Assembly: GCA_012523775.1 (NCBI GenBank)
Contig: JAAYTK010000015.1
Span: 19,063-83,062 of the forward strand
Length of the DNA stretch: 64,000 nucleotides
Origin: Clostridiales bacterium
GTDB lineage: Bacteria > Bacillota > Clostridia > Lachnospirales > Lachnospiraceae
Direction of reading: 5' to 3'
A program made the translations under genes and the position numbers. This document shows positions 9,627 through 19,477 of the stretch, in pieces (the stretch's first letter is position 1; the number at the start of each line of letters is the position of its first letter). The notes beneath the pieces are model-generated. The model saw only the letters and a list, made by a program, of their open reading frames with translations. It did not search any database and had not been told where the DNA came from.

Positions 9627-10373
9627 ATGAGTAAGAAGTTGCGAAAGAATAGCAATAGTGTACTTAAGAGAATAGGATTATTCGTTCTGAAAATAACTGT
9701 TTTTCTGATATTGCCGGTTACGATACTGGTTTTTACCTTTCAATTAAAGAATATAACCGTGACCGGTTCTTCAAGGTATGACAGTGGGCAGATTATTGAA
9801 CGGTTGATTGAATCGAAAGCAGACAATAATACTCTTGTTTTTTTTCTGAAGTACAAGTATTTCAAGGATGTCAAAATACCTTTTGTTGAAAAAATGTCCT
9901 TTGAATTGGTCGACAGAAACTCTGTAAGTATCAGAGTGTATGATAAGAAAATTATCGGCTGCATTGAATTCATGGGAGATTATCTATATTTTGACAAAGA
10001 TGGAATAATTGTGGAGAGTACATCGAATATGTTAAGTGACATCCCTTTGATTAAGGGACTGAAATTCAAGAAAATAGTATTAAATGAAAAGCTTGAGGTG
10101 CAAAAGGACGAATTATTCGATATAATACTGAATCTGACACAGCAGATAGAAAAGCGTGAGCTTAATGTTAAGACCATCAGCTTCAATAATAATTATGAGG
10201 TAACGTTAAATCTGGGAGATATTAAGGCCATGCTTGGAAAAAGAAGTACATATGATGTGATTCTATCAAAATTGAAGAATATAGTTGCGGAGGCAAAAGG
10301 TAAAAAACTTACTATTGATATGAGTACAGGAACCGATTATTTCATTGCAAAACCTGAAAATACGGAAGAATAG
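9627..10373 (+). CDS. ftsQ: FtsQ/DivIB-type division protein with POTRA domain
   Basis: A 248-residue bitopic protein. It has a short basic cytoplasmic tail, one membrane segment at about residues 17-38, and an extracytoplasmic POTRA-like domain starting LKNITVTGSSRYDSGQIIERL. FtsQ/DivIB joins FtsL and FtsB at the septum and regulates the SEDS-PBP pair. The start at ATG 9627 is preferred over an in-frame GTG at 9597 that would overlap the murA stop; AAAGGA lies about 9 bases upstream of the ATG. It is the last gene before the 236-base gap ahead of ftsZ. Confidence 0.85.
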   Translation: MSKKLRKNSNSVLKRIGLFVLKITVFLILPVTILVFTFQLKNITVTGSSRYDSGQIIERLIESKADNNTLVFFLKYKYFKDVKIPFVEKMSFELVDRNSVSIRVYDKKIIGCIEFMGDYLYFDKDGIIVESTSNMLSDIPLIKGLKFKKIVLNEKLEVQKDELFDIILNLTQQIEKRELNVKTISFNNNYEVTLNLGDIKAMLGKRSTYDVILSKLKNIVAEAKGKKLTIDMSTGTDYFIAKPENTEE

Positions 10374-10415
10374 ATAAAAAATTATCAAATATATCATAAA
10401 ATCATAAAATTATGC

Positions 10416-10444
10416 TTGATTATTTGGGAATTTAAAGATATTAT
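10416..10444 (+). promoter_or_regulatory. Candidate sigma-A promoter for ftsZ
   Basis: TTGATT at 10416-10421 and TATTAT at 10439-10444 are spaced by 17 bases, in the 236-base ftsQ-ftsZ gap. It implies a leader of about 160 bases. The rest of the gap is AT-rich and I recognise no riboswitch. Each box has one or two mismatches, so this is a moderate candidate. Confidence 0.4.
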
Positions 10445-10609
10445 ATATAGTAGGATTAGAACACCATAAGTTGTATGAGAATAAGTTTTTGTCCCATGAT
10501 AATGTGGTTTTAACAGGAAAATATATATTAGCCAAATAGCTAAAATTTGGTGCGTTGCCGGAGTAGTTAATACTCTAATTTTAAGAATACGATGAAGGAG
10601 GAATTGACC

Positions 10610-11827
10610 TTGCTTGAAATAAGAACAAATGAGGCGGACAATACTGCAAAAATACTTGTTATTGGGGTAGGAGGAGCAGGTAACAACGCCGTTAATCGAA
10701 TGATAGAAGAAAACATCAAGGGTGTTGAATTTGTTTGCATCAATACGGACAAGCAGCACTTAAAGAACTGCAAGGCTCCTGTATGTATACAGATTGGTGA
10801 AAAACTTACGAAAGGGCTGGGAGCTGGGGCTCAACCGGAAATAGGGCAGAAGGCCGCCGAAGAGAGCAGGGAACAATTAACTGAACTCGTTAAAGGGGCT
10901 GATATGGTATTTGTCACCTGTGGCATGGGTGGAGGTACCGGTACAGGAGCAGCTCCCATAATTGCACAGATAGCTAAGGAGATGGAGATTCTTACAGTCG
11001 GAATTGTGACAAAGCCCTTCAAGTTCGAAGCTAAGACCCGTATGACCAATGCGATTGCAGGAATCGAACGCCTGAAGGAGCATGTAGATACCTTAATCGT
11101 AATTCCCAATGATAAATTACTCGAAATCGTTGATCGTAGGACAACCATGCCTGATGCCCTTAAGAAGGCGGATGAGGTGTTGCAGCAGGGTGTACAGGGC
11201 ATAACAGACCTGATTAATGTTCCCGGACTGATAAATCTTGACTTTGCCGACGTTAAGACGGTTATGAAGGATAAAGGAATAGCTCATATAGGAATAGGTG
11301 TAGGAGCCGGTGATGATAAATGTATAGAGGCTGTTAAGCAGGCTATTACGAGTCCCTTGCTCGAGACGACTATTCAGGGAGCTACTCATGTAATTATAAA
11401 CATATCCGGAGATATCAGTCTTGTAGAGGCTAATGATGCGGCTACACTGATACAGGAGTTGGCTGGTGAATCTGCAAATATTATATTCGGAGCCATGTAC
11501 GATGACAGTAATCCTGATACAGCCGCCATTACGGTTATCGCTACCGGACTGGACGGAAGATCAAGAGAATTGGTTAAGACACCCGAATTCTTAAGGAGAG
11601 CGTCGTCATCGGGTTCTTCGATTCAAAACATAGGTAAATCGGATATCAGCGTTAACAGAGGCTTCACAAAGCCCAGTCCTTATGCTCCGCCTAAGCAAAG
11701 CGGTTATAGCACTGATCCGGAACGTAAGCCCGTCAGTCAGCCGGCTAAGCCTCCGGTAAATGCCAATATAGATACCGGCGGAATCAAGATTCCTGAGTTT
11801 CTACAGAAGAACCGTCACAATAAATAA
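10610..11827 (+). CDS. ftsZ: Cell division GTPase FtsZ
   Basis: FtsZ is the tubulin homologue that forms the division ring. The GTP-binding G-box GGGTGTG is at residues 107-113, the N-terminal nucleotide loop is [12 protein letters not shown], and the extreme C-terminus IPEFLQKNR is the conserved peptide that binds membrane tethers. Between them lies a proline- and serine-rich linker of about 60 residues. I place the start at TTG 10610, giving 405 residues beginning MLEIRTNEA, because AAGGAGG sits 8 bases upstream. The in-frame ATG at 10592 would put that ribosome binding site inside the gene. No ftsA is adjacent, so another tether such as SepF is expected elsewhere. A strong terminator follows. 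Confidence 0.97.
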   Translation: MLEIRTNEADNTAKILVIGVGGAGNNAVNRMIEENIKGVEFVCINTDKQHLKNCKAPVCIQIGEKLTKGLGAGAQPEIGQKAAEESREQLTELVKGADMVFVTCGMGGGTGTGAAPIIAQIAKEMEILTVGIVTKPFKFEAKTRMTNAIAGIERLKEHVDTLIVIPNDKLLEIVDRRTTMPDALKKADEVLQQGVQGITDLINVPGLINLDFADVKTVMKDKGIAHIGIGVGAGDDKCIEAVKQAITSPLLETTIQGATHVIINISGDISLVEANDAATLIQELAGESANIIFGAMYDDSNPDTAAITVIATGLDGRSRELVKTPEFLRRASSSGSSIQNIGKSDISVNRGFTKPSPYAPPKQSGYSTDPERKPVSQPAKPPVNANIDTGGIKIPEFLQKNRHNK

Positions 11828-11860
11828 ACCGAAAAAACATTATACATAAGATATTGAGGT

Positions 11861-11901
11861 TGTCAGATTATTCGGAAACGAATAATCTGACATATTTTTT
11901 T
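11861..11901 (+). terminator. Rho-independent terminator after ftsZ
   Basis: TGTCAGATTATTCG (11861-11874), a GAAA tetraloop, then the perfect 14-base complement to 11892, followed by TATTTTTTT. This closes the dcw transcript ahead of the sporulation genes. Confidence 0.93.
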
Positions 11902-11973
11902 GCTTATAATTAGGTTATTTCAATTATAAATGTAAAATAATGTAAACGAAAACTTAATAATGATGTCCAGAAA

Positions 11974-12006
11974 ATGACAAAATACTAATATCTAACAAGT
12001 TATAAT
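11974..12006 (+). promoter_or_regulatory. Candidate Spo0A-activated spoIIG-type promoter
   Basis: ATGACA at 11974-11979 (5 of 6 to the -35 consensus) and a perfect TATAAT at 12001-12006 are separated by 21 bases, too wide for ordinary sigma-A use. TGACAAA at 11975-11981, 6 of 7 to the 0A box TGNCGAA, overlaps the -35. Known biology: the Bacillus subtilis spoIIG promoter also has an over-long spacer (22 bases) and 0A boxes overlapping its -35, and needs Spo0A~P. The match in layout supports Spo0A control of spoIIGA-sigE here, which is inference. Confidence 0.6.
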
Positions 12007-12064
12007 CATGATGATGATCATTCTATTGTACGTGAAGTAAGTACATCCTGTGTGGAGGTGAATA

Positions 12065-12979
12065 TTGTTATTAGAGGTTTATACGGATATAGTATTTCTG
12101 ATTAATTTCTTCATTGACGTAATCCTGATTTTCCTGTTAAAAAAGGTAAATAAAAAGGACAGCAGCAAGTTGAGAATTGCCTTGGCGGCTACTGTCGGAG
12201 GTGCTTGCGCAGCGGTAATAAGTATATTTCCATGGATGAATATCATCCTAAGGTTTACGCTGATGTATGTAGCCACTTCATTACTGATGATAGTCATTGC
12301 TTTTGGAAAGCTGAAGATTTCAGATATGATTAAGCAATGGATTGTATTGAATCTGATTACATATTTTGTGGGTGGATTTATGAATTCGATTTATTACCAT
12401 ACTAATCTTAGGCTGTTTTTTATTAATTTGGGCAACGGCAATATCTTCAGTAATGCTTCAGCCTTATACATTATTGTCTCAGTCTGCGCCGTAGCTGTGG
12501 TTTCTGTCTTCGTACTATGGCTGCTAAGACTGTACCAGATACACAGACCTTTAATCTATGAGGTAGAACTGGTTCTTGGTGAGCGAAGTGTACTGACAAA
12601 AGGGCTTATGGATACAGGTAATTGTCTTTATGATCCCATCAGTAAAAAACCGGTTATGGTTATCGAAAATTCGTTGATTGAGAGTCTTCTGACACCGAAT
12701 ATCAGGCAGGACATGGAGATGGCCAGAAACTATTTGGAGGGTAAAGCAGATGATATACCGTACTCAGGCTATGATGACAGACTGCTTCGTTTCAGCTTCA
12801 TTCCATACAGGTCAATCGGCAAAACAGGTATGCTGTTAGGAATTAAGCTGGATAAGGTCCTGATACATACCGAAAAGGAAAACATATGTAATGAGAGGGT
12901 CACCGTCGCTATCTGTGATAACCGTCTGACGGATGGCAAAGATGATTATCATGCAATTTTACATAAGGAACTATTGTGA
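12065..12979 (+). CDS. spoIIGA: Sigma-E processing peptidase SpoIIGA
   Basis: SpoIIGA is the membrane-bound aspartic protease that cleaves pro-SigE in the mother cell after a forespore signal (SpoIIR). The 304-residue protein has an N-terminal half with about five membrane segments and a C-terminal protease domain with D183 in DTGNCLYDP. The TTG start at 12065 is set by GGAGGTG 6 bases upstream. It is 47 bases before sigE, its substrate, as in Bacillus and Clostridium. Confidence 0.93.
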   Translation: MLLEVYTDIVFLINFFIDVILIFLLKKVNKKDSSKLRIALAATVGGACAAVISIFPWMNIILRFTLMYVATSLLMIVIAFGKLKISDMIKQWIVLNLITYFVGGFMNSIYYHTNLRLFFINLGNGNIFSNASALYIIVSVCAVAVVSVFVLWLLRLYQIHRPLIYEVELVLGERSVLTKGLMDTGNCLYDPISKKPVMVIENSLIESLLTPNIRQDMEMARNYLEGKADDIPYSGYDDRLLRFSFIPYRSIGKTGMLLGIKLDKVLIHTEKENICNERVTVAICDNRLTDGKDDYHAILHKELL

Positions 12980-13026
12980 AAATACTGTTTTAAGCCTATG
13001 AGCGCTAATAATTTGGGAGGGTATTT

Positions 13027-13767
13027 ATGCTTTTTAAGTTATCAATACAGAATAAGTTTCAGTTTAGAATGATACCGGACATCAGAACTATTATATTTGG
13101 ACAAAAGGGTGATATCCATTACATAGGCGGTGCAGAGATACTTCCGCCGCCACTGGACTCTATAAGAGAAGCCGAGGTAATCAGCGGTTTAGGTACAGAG
13201 CGTGACGGAGAAATGAAGGCTATACTCGTGGAGCATAATTTAAGACTTGTAGTGTACATAGCCAAAAAGTTTGATAATACCGGGGTTGGCGTAGAGGACC
13301 TGATATCCATTGGCACAATCGGTCTTATTAAGGATATTAACACTTTTAATCCGAAAAAAAACATTAAGCTGGCCACATATGCCTCCCGCTGCATTGAGAA
13401 TGAAATTCTTATGTATCTAAGGCGAAACAATAAGACTAAGCTGGAGGTATCGATCGATGAACCTCTGAATGTGGACTGGGACGGCAATGAGCTGTTATTA
13501 TCAGATATCCTGGGAACGGAAGAGGATGTCATATATCGAAATATTGAGGAGGAAGTGGATCGAAAGCTGCTTAGAAAGGCTTTATCCAAGCTGACTGAGA
13601 GGGAGCGGATAATCGTAGACTTAAGATTTGGTCTTAACACCGATGACGGAAACGAGAAGACTCAGAAGGAAGTTGCGGATTTGCTCGGAATATCTCAATC
13701 CTACATATCGAGACTGGAAAAGAAGATAATAAAGCGTTTGAAAAAGGAAATGGTACGTTTCGAATAA
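13027..13767 (+). CDS. sigE: Sporulation sigma factor SigE (pro-sigma-E)
   Basis: SigE directs the early mother-cell programme of sporulation. The 246-residue protein begins with a pro-sequence of about 30 residues ahead of the conserved segment [13 protein letters not shown], the region that SpoIIGA cleaves in the Bacillus protein. Regions 2 and 4 are clear: [13 protein letters not shown] and [13 protein letters not shown] in region 2, and [21 protein letters not shown] as the -35 helix-turn-helix. GGGAGG precedes the ATG. It is most likely co-transcribed with spoIIGA from the promoter at about 12000. Confidence 0.96.
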   Translation: MLFKLSIQNKFQFRMIPDIRTIIFGQKGDIHYIGGAEILPPPLDSIREAEVISGLGTERDGEMKAILVEHNLRLVVYIAKKFDNTGVGVEDLISIGTIGLIKDINTFNPKKNIKLATYASRCIENEILMYLRRNNKTKLEVSIDEPLNVDWDGNELLLSDILGTEEDVIYRNIEEEVDRKLLRKALSKLTERERIIVDLRFGLNTDDGNEKTQKEVADLLGISQSYISRLEKKIIKRLKKEMVRFE

Positions 13768-13880
13768 ATATATCGATGGTAATTATTTCAAATAAAAATA
13801 CCGTATAAAGAGCATACAAATAGTGAATCATTATTGTTAGCGAATTAAATATAATGACATGATGATTCGGAGGTTTCGTT

Positions 13881-14660
13881 ATGGCTCTCTATAAGGTGGA
13901 AATATGTGGCGTAAATACATCCAAGTTACCGTTGCTAAAGAACAGTGAAAAAGAAGAGTTATTCAATAGAATTTTGAATGGTGACAAAGAAGCTAGAGAG
14001 CTCTACATCAAAGGAAATCTACGTCTGGTACTATCTATAATTCAGAGATTCTCCAACAGTAATGAAAATGTCGATGACTTGTTTCAGATAGGCTGTATTG
14101 GATTAATGAAGGCAATCGATAATTTTGATATATCACAAAATGTAAAATTCTCTACTTATGCTGTTCCGATGATAATAGGTGAGATTCGCAGATACCTTAG
14201 GGATAACAATGCTATTCGTGTCAGCCGTTCCTTACGGGACACAGCCTATAAGGCGATTTATGCCAAGGAAGCCTTGGTTAAGAAAAATGAAAAGGAACCC
14301 ACTATAAATGAGATAGCAGCCGAAATTGGTATCAGTAAGGAGGATATAGTGTACGCCCTCGATGCCATTCAAAGTCCCGTATCTTTATATGATCCTGTAT
14401 ATGTAGAGGGGGGAGATGCTTTATATATCATGGATCAGGTCAGCGATAAGAAGAACAGGGAGGAGAACTGGATTGAAGCCATATCTTTGAAAGAAGCTAT
14501 GGATAAGCTTCCCCCAAGGGAGTATAATATAATTAAGCTGAGATTTTTCGAGGGAAAGACTCAGATGGAGGTTGCAAAAGAGATTAATATATCTCAGGCT
14601 CAGGTTAGTCGTTTGGAGAAATCGGCATTAAAAAATATGAGAAATTATTTAATGGGATAG
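13881..14660 (+). CDS. sigG: Forespore sigma factor SigG
   Basis: SigG drives late gene expression in the forespore. The 259-residue protein begins MALYKVEICGVNTSKLPLL, an N-terminus typical of SigG (VEICGVNTSKLP). It has region 2 (GNLRLVLSIIQRF, VDDLFQIGCIGLMKAIDNF), region 3 (EPTINEIAAEIGISKEDIV) and region 4 (EVAKEINISQAQVSRLEKSA). CGGAGG precedes the ATG. The 113-base gap after sigE would allow a SigF-type promoter, but I could not find a convincing match. Confidence 0.96.
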   Translation: MALYKVEICGVNTSKLPLLKNSEKEELFNRILNGDKEARELYIKGNLRLVLSIIQRFSNSNENVDDLFQIGCIGLMKAIDNFDISQNVKFSTYAVPMIIGEIRRYLRDNNAIRVSRSLRDTAYKAIYAKEALVKKNEKEPTINEIAAEIGISKEDIVYALDAIQSPVSLYDPVYVEGGDALYIMDQVSDKKNREENWIEAISLKEAMDKLPPREYNIIKLRFFEGKTQMEVAKEINISQAQVSRLEKSALKNMRNYLMG

Positions 14661-14719
14661 AAATAAATGGATTTATTATATATAATATTTACTACAAAAG
14701 ATGATTAGGCAGGATTATT

Positions 14720-15934
14720 ATGAAAAACATTATGATGAAATGGTTTAAGAATATTTACGGGGATAATGACGATGTTAGAGTATATTTTGCACCAGGCAGA
14801 GTAAATCTAATTGGTGAGCATACGGATTATAACGGAGGTCATGTGCTACCCTGTGCATTGGAGCTGGGAACCTATGGGGCGGTCAGACTTCGCAACGACA
14901 AAGTGATTCGCTTATACTCCATGAATTATATAGAGAAAGGAGTGATCATTTCGTCATTGGATGAGATTTCATCCACTGAGGAATTGATTTATCATAGAAA
15001 GGATGATTGGGCAAATTACCCCAAAGGCGTGCTTTGGGCATTTGCCCAGCATTCTTTTATGGATATTATAAATCGCGGAATGGATATTCTATATTACGGT
15101 GATATTCCCAACGGCGCGGGACTGTCATCATCGGCCAGCATAGAGGTACTTACGGCGTACATAATCAAGGAGATGTTCCGGATAGATATCAGCCTTAAGG
15201 AGATTTCGTTGCTATGTCAGTATGCAGAAAACAAATATGTAGGTGTGAATTGCGGTATTATGGACCAATTTGCCATAGCGATGGGTAAGAAGGATCATGC
15301 CATATTTCTTAATACGGACACATTGGAATACGAATATACACCGCTTAATCTTGGTAACAATAGGATAGTGATTGTCAACAGCAACAAAAGGCGGGAGCTG
15401 GGTGATTCCAAATACAACGAAAGAAGGGCTGAATGTGACGAAGCGCTTAGAAGATTACAGACCGTAGTTAACAAAAAGACATTAGGTGATTTTACAATAG
15501 ATGAATTTGAAAGATATAAGTCTATAATAAATGATGACACATTGATTCGTCGTGCCAGACATGCGGTTTATGAAAACCAAAGAACGATAAATGCAATGAA
15601 ATCGCTTCAGGCAGATGATATGGTTGAATTTGGAGAGCTTATGATGGAATCCCATATATCTTTGAAAAATGATTATGAAGTTACAGGTCTGCATCTGGAC
15701 ACTCTGTATGAGTCGGCCATACGTCAGGAAGGTGTTATCGGTGCACGAATGACCGGCGCAGGCTTTGGAGGATGTACGGTCAATATTGTGGACGTAAGTC
15801 ATATAGATTCATTTATTAATAATGTAGGAAAGGAATACGAAAAAATCACCTCTTTGAAAGCAGATTTCTATGTTGCAGAATCGGGAACTGGACCAAAAAA
15901 CTTGCAATATGCCAATAATCGTGTATTATATTAG
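14720..15934 (+). CDS. galK: Galactokinase
   Basis: GalK phosphorylates alpha-D-galactose at C1 with ATP, opening the Leloir pathway in the cytosol. The 404-residue protein has the galactokinase signature GRVNLIGEHTDYNGG (residues 26-40), the GHMP ATP-binding segment PNGAGLSSSAS, and the C-terminal GHMP motif MTGAGFGGCTVN. Length is close to the family norm. It stands alone between sigG and acnA, with no galT, galE or transporter nearby, so it is probably separately controlled. I see no clear promoter in the 59-base gap upstream. Confidence 0.95.
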   Translation: MKNIMMKWFKNIYGDNDDVRVYFAPGRVNLIGEHTDYNGGHVLPCALELGTYGAVRLRNDKVIRLYSMNYIEKGVIISSLDEISSTEELIYHRKDDWANYPKGVLWAFAQHSFMDIINRGMDILYYGDIPNGAGLSSSASIEVLTAYIIKEMFRIDISLKEISLLCQYAENKYVGVNCGIMDQFAIAMGKKDHAIFLNTDTLEYEYTPLNLGNNRIVIVNSNKRRELGDSKYNERRAECDEALRRLQTVVNKKTLGDFTIDEFERYKSIINDDTLIRRARHAVYENQRTINAMKSLQADDMVEFGELMMESHISLKNDYEVTGLHLDTLYESAIRQEGVIGARMTGAGFGGCTVNIVDVSHIDSFINNVGKEYEKITSLKADFYVAESGTGPKNLQYANNRVLY

Positions 15935-16014
15935 ATACTAATTCTATGATGATTAGGACGAATGTCAAAATGTAACTCGGTGAATTGTATTCTGAAAGTA
16001 TGAGGTGATTTCCT

Positions 16015-18723
16015 ATGAAATTATATAATGAAAAGACGAGAAAATATCTTAAGATACAGGATAAGACCTATGTGTATCATGATTTGAACTCATTGAAGGA
16101 ATATGGATTCGATGTGAATAGGCTACCTTATTCCATTAAGGTTTTATTGGAATCAGTACTTCGTGGATGGGACGGTATAGCTATTAGAGATGAGCATATT
16201 GAAGACCTGGCAAGATGGGCTGAGCATAGAGGAGGAAGGGGAGAAGTGGCGTTTAAGCCTGCCAGAGTAATTCTTCAGGATTTTACAGGGGTTCCCTCGG
16301 TACTGGATTTGGCAGCCATGCGTTCATTCCTGGCAGATGATGAGAAAGCGAAAAGGATTAATCCTGAGGTCCCTGTGGATCTTGTAATTGACCACTCCGT
16401 TCAGGTCGATTACTACGGTATGTCCAAAGCACTTAGTGAAAATGTGAAGAGAGAATTTGAAAGGAATAAGGAAAGGTATCAGTTCCTGAAGTGGGCACAG
16501 AAGGCATTTGATAATTTCACTGTGGTTCCTCCCTCAACAGGCATAGTACATCAGGTAAATTTAGAGTATCTGGCAAAGGTGGTCGTTATTGATAAAACCA
16601 AGGACAATAATGAGGATATACTATATCCTGATACTTTGGTGGGTACGGATTCCCATACAACTATGATTAACGGACTCGGAGTACTTGGCTGGGGTGTGGG
16701 AGGAATAGAGGCTGAGGCAGGAATGCTGGGACAGCCGTCATATTTTCCTGTGCCTGAGGTTATCGGTGTCCATATGACGGGTAAGCTTCCGACGGGTGCT
16801 ACGGCAACAGATTTAGCTCTTAGGGTAACCAAGCTTCTAAGAGACAGAGGTGTTGTAGGTAAGTTTGTAGAATATTTCGGAGACGGGATTCATAACCTAA
16901 GCCTGGCAGACAGAGCTACGATAGCAAATATGGCTCCTGAATATGGAGCCACCTGCGGATTCTTCCCTGTGGATGAGGAAACCCTGGATTATATGAAGTT
17001 GACCGGAAGAAGTAAGGAGCATATTGAAATTGTAAGAAGCTATCTTAAGGCTAATGGAATGTTCTATGAAAGAGGTCTTTTGGATCCTGTATATACCGAT
17101 ATCATTGAGCTTGATTTATCTACAGTAGAAGTTGCCCTGTCGGGACCAAAGCGTCCCCAGGATTTGATTCTGCTTGATAAGACGAAGGAGGCTTTTAGAG
17201 ACAGTATTACAGCTTCTTTGGGAAATCAAGGCCATGGCCTTAACAAAGATGAGTTTGATAAGGAGGTTGTAATCAAGTTTTCGGATGACAAAAAGGAAAC
17301 AATGAGGACAGGCTCTGTGGTTATAGCAGCCATAACCTCATGTACCAATACCTCGAATCCATCAGTTATGCTAGGTGCAGGAATTCTTGCGAAAAAAGCT
17401 GTAGAAAAGGGCTTGAGGGTTCCGGCTTATATAAAGACTTCCTTGGCTCCGGGATCCAAGGTAGTAACCGATTATCTGGCTTCGGCAGGACTTCAACCAT
17501 TCCTTGATACCTTAGGCTTTCATGTAGTAGGCTATGGATGTACTACATGTATCGGTAATTCAGGACCTTTGCTTCCTGAGATTACTTCTGCAATCAATGA
17601 CAATAATCTTTTGGTAGCCTCTGTATTGTCCGGCAACAGGAATTTTGAAGGTAGAATTCATCCGCTGGTCAAGGCAAATTATCTGGCATCTCCACCGCTT
17701 GTGGTTGCCTATGCATTAGCCGGGACCATGGATATAGACTTAACAAAAGAGCCAATCGGAATAGGGGCCGACGGAAAAGAGGTATATTTAAGCGATATCT
17801 GGCCATCATCGGAAGAAATACAGGAGGCTATATTAAATAATGTAAAGCCGGAGTTATTTAAGAGGGAGTATGGCGTTGTCTATGATGACAATGAGCTATG
17901 GAATAATATCAGTATAAATGAGGGAAGTCTGTATGAATATGAGGAATCCTCGACTTATATAAGAAGACCCCCGTTTTTTGATAATCTTTCAGATGAACCC
18001 GACAGGATGGGTCCGTTAAAGGGCCTCAGAGTTATTGCTAGCTTGGGAGATTCAGTCACAACCGACCATATATCTCCGGCAGGAGCCATAGGAAAAGACA
18101 CTCCTGCAGGGAAATACCTAATGGAGCATGGTGTGGAGCCTAAGGCCTTTAATACTTATGGTTCCCGAAGGGGAAATCATGAGGTTATGATGCGTGGAAC
18201 ATTTGCGAATATCCGTATCAGGAATAAAATTGCACCGGGTACAGAAGGCGGCTATACAACCTATTGGCCGACCGGAGAGGTAATGCCTATCTATGATGCT
18301 TGTATGAAATACAAGAAGCAGAACACAGGCTTAGTTGTACTGGCAGGTAAGGATTATGGAATGGGCTCCTCAAGAGACTGGGCCGCTAAGGGACCAAGCC
18401 TTCTCGGAATAAAGGCGGTTATTGCAGAAAGCTATGAAAGAATCCACAGATCAAATCTCGTTATGATGGGTGTATTGCCATTGCAGTTTATTGACGGGCA
18501 GTCAGCCGATAGTCTTGGATTAAATGGAGACGAAACCATAGATATAATAATGAAGGATAATATAGCACCCGGTGACCATGCCGATGTCATTGCCACGACT
18601 GCTAAAGGAGAAACGATTCACTTTAAGGCGGCTATACGTTTTGATTCATTGGTAGACATGGAATATTATAGACACGGAGGAATTCTGCAGATGGTTCTGA
18701 GGCAGAAGAGTGTACAGGATTAA
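16015..18723 (+). CDS. acnA: Aconitate hydratase, AcnA type
   Basis: AcnA interconverts citrate and isocitrate with a [4Fe-4S] cluster. The 902-residue protein has the three cluster ligands C443 (in SCTNTSNPS), C509 and C512 (in [11 protein letters not shown]), plus the C-terminal swivel-domain segment [14 protein letters not shown]. Size and the ligand positions fit the AcnA/IRP1 class, not AcnB. In a fermentative clostridium the usual role is 2-oxoglutarate and glutamate supply. No citrate synthase or isocitrate dehydrogenase gene is adjacent. It is preceded by GAGGTGAT before the ATG. Confidence 0.96.
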   Translation: MKLYNEKTRKYLKIQDKTYVYHDLNSLKEYGFDVNRLPYSIKVLLESVLRGWDGIAIRDEHIEDLARWAEHRGGRGEVAFKPARVILQDFTGVPSVLDLAAMRSFLADDEKAKRINPEVPVDLVIDHSVQVDYYGMSKALSENVKREFERNKERYQFLKWAQKAFDNFTVVPPSTGIVHQVNLEYLAKVVVIDKTKDNNEDILYPDTLVGTDSHTTMINGLGVLGWGVGGIEAEAGMLGQPSYFPVPEVIGVHMTGKLPTGATATDLALRVTKLLRDRGVVGKFVEYFGDGIHNLSLADRATIANMAPEYGATCGFFPVDEETLDYMKLTGRSKEHIEIVRSYLKANGMFYERGLLDPVYTDIIELDLSTVEVALSGPKRPQDLILLDKTKEAFRDSITASLGNQGHGLNKDEFDKEVVIKFSDDKKETMRTGSVVIAAITSCTNTSNPSVMLGAGILAKKAVEKGLRVPAYIKTSLAPGSKVVTDYLASAGLQPFLDTLGFHVVGYGCTTCIGNSGPLLPEITSAINDNNLLVASVLSGNRNFEGRIHPLVKANYLASPPLVVAYALAGTMDIDLTKEPIGIGADGKEVYLSDIWPSSEEIQEAILNNVKPELFKREYGVVYDDNELWNNISINEGSLYEYEESSTYIRRPPFFDNLSDEPDRMGPLKGLRVIASLGDSVTTDHISPAGAIGKDTPAGKYLMEHGVEPKAFNTYGSRRGNHEVMMRGTFANIRIRNKIAPGTEGGYTTYWPTGEVMPIYDACMKYKKQNTGLVVLAGKDYGMGSSRDWAAKGPSLLGIKAVIAESYERIHRSNLVMMGVLPLQFIDGQSADSLGLNGDETIDIIMKDNIAPGDHADVIATTAKGETIHFKAAIRFDSLVDMEYYRHGGILQMVLRQKSVQD

Positions 18724-18747
18724 ATCTTAATTGTTGGTATATCTAAT

Positions 18748-19425
18748 GTGCTTCATACGTATCCTTTATCAAGGACGCTTATGGAGAGCGTGTATATGGA
18801 GCTGGAGAAAAACGTATTTCAGAGGAATGGTACCCATGTTGAATTTCCGACTGTAGTATCCGAAAACGGATATGATAATACAGACATATGGAATAATATA
18901 ATTCTGGACGATATTAACAGGATATTAAAGATGTATTCGGCATATGCCTTCTCCCCGTCTACCGATCTGGAAGGGGTATTGATGCCCGATACCTTAAATA
19001 TCTCCTATGAAATAAAAAGAAATGATAACTGCTATCTTAGTATCCTGTATATTGCAGATTTTTACAGTCCCTATGCGGCATATCCAACACAACTGATATA
19101 TACGACAAATATAGATTTGAAAAACAATATACGAATAAGGCTCTCGGATATGATTGAGGTTGACAATTCCCTTATAGATAATATTACTTCATGGGAAATA
19201 GTAAATAAGGACATCAACAGAGAGATTCGCCAAGCGATTATGGATTATATTATGGGCTTGGGAAATAATATATTATTAATGGGATTTGAATCGGCAGACA
19301 TAATAAGCTCTGATAATTTCCTGGGAATATATAGCTATATGACATCGGATAGAATCGGAATAAGCATGTCTTTGCCAAATTATCTGGGTGGCCATGTAGA
19401 ATTTGAATACCAGAGGCACTCTTGA
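18748..19425 (+). CDS. Conserved protein of unknown function, weakly RsiV/PdaC-like
   Basis: A 225-residue soluble protein starting with GTG 24 bases after acnA. An internal ATG at 18781 with AAGGA 6 bases upstream may be the true start (214 residues). There is no signal peptide or membrane segment. The overall pattern is alternating strands, a stretch LKNNIRIRLSDMIEVD, and a C-terminal YSYMTSDRIGISMSLPNYLGG. It loosely recalls the DUF3298/DUF4163 domains of RsiV and PdaC, which are normally extracytoplasmic. I could not verify this. It is probably co-transcribed with acnA and its stop codon lies inside a strong hairpin. Confidence 0.5.
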   Translation: MLHTYPLSRTLMESVYMELEKNVFQRNGTHVEFPTVVSENGYDNTDIWNNIILDDINRILKMYSAYAFSPSTDLEGVLMPDTLNISYEIKRNDNCYLSILYIADFYSPYAAYPTQLIYTTNIDLKNNIRIRLSDMIEVDNSLIDNITSWEIVNKDINREIRQAIMDYIMGLGNNILLMGFESADIISSDNFLGIYSYMTSDRIGISMSLPNYLGGHVEFEYQRHS

Positions 19426-19444
19426 AACAAGAGTGCCTCTGGTA
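19408..19444. terminator. Perfect 17-bp hairpin between convergent genes
   Basis: TACCAGAGGCACTCTTG at 19408-19424, a 3-base AAA loop, then its exact complement to 19444. It overlaps the last codons and the stop of the acnA-linked gene and lies 33 bases from the nrdR stop on the other strand. There is no T-run on either side, so it may act as a bidirectional block or as an mRNA 3'-end stabiliser and not as a textbook terminator. Confidence 0.7.
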
Positions 19445-19477
19445 TCGTCAGTCTTTATGTCAAAACGGAGATAATAA

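Noticed and set aside
10374..10591. Possible riboswitch in the long ftsQ-ftsZ gap
   Set aside because: AT-rich with only weak stems and no recognisable aptamer core.
13119..13640. 173-codon open frame on the minus strand
   Set aside because: It is the mirror of sigE, has no ribosome binding site, and its product is serine-rich without any recognisable domain.
13768..13880. SigF- or SigG-type promoter for sigG (GTATA at 13802, GCATA at 13811)
   Set aside because: Suitable -35-like strings exist, but no matching -10 occurs at the right spacing.
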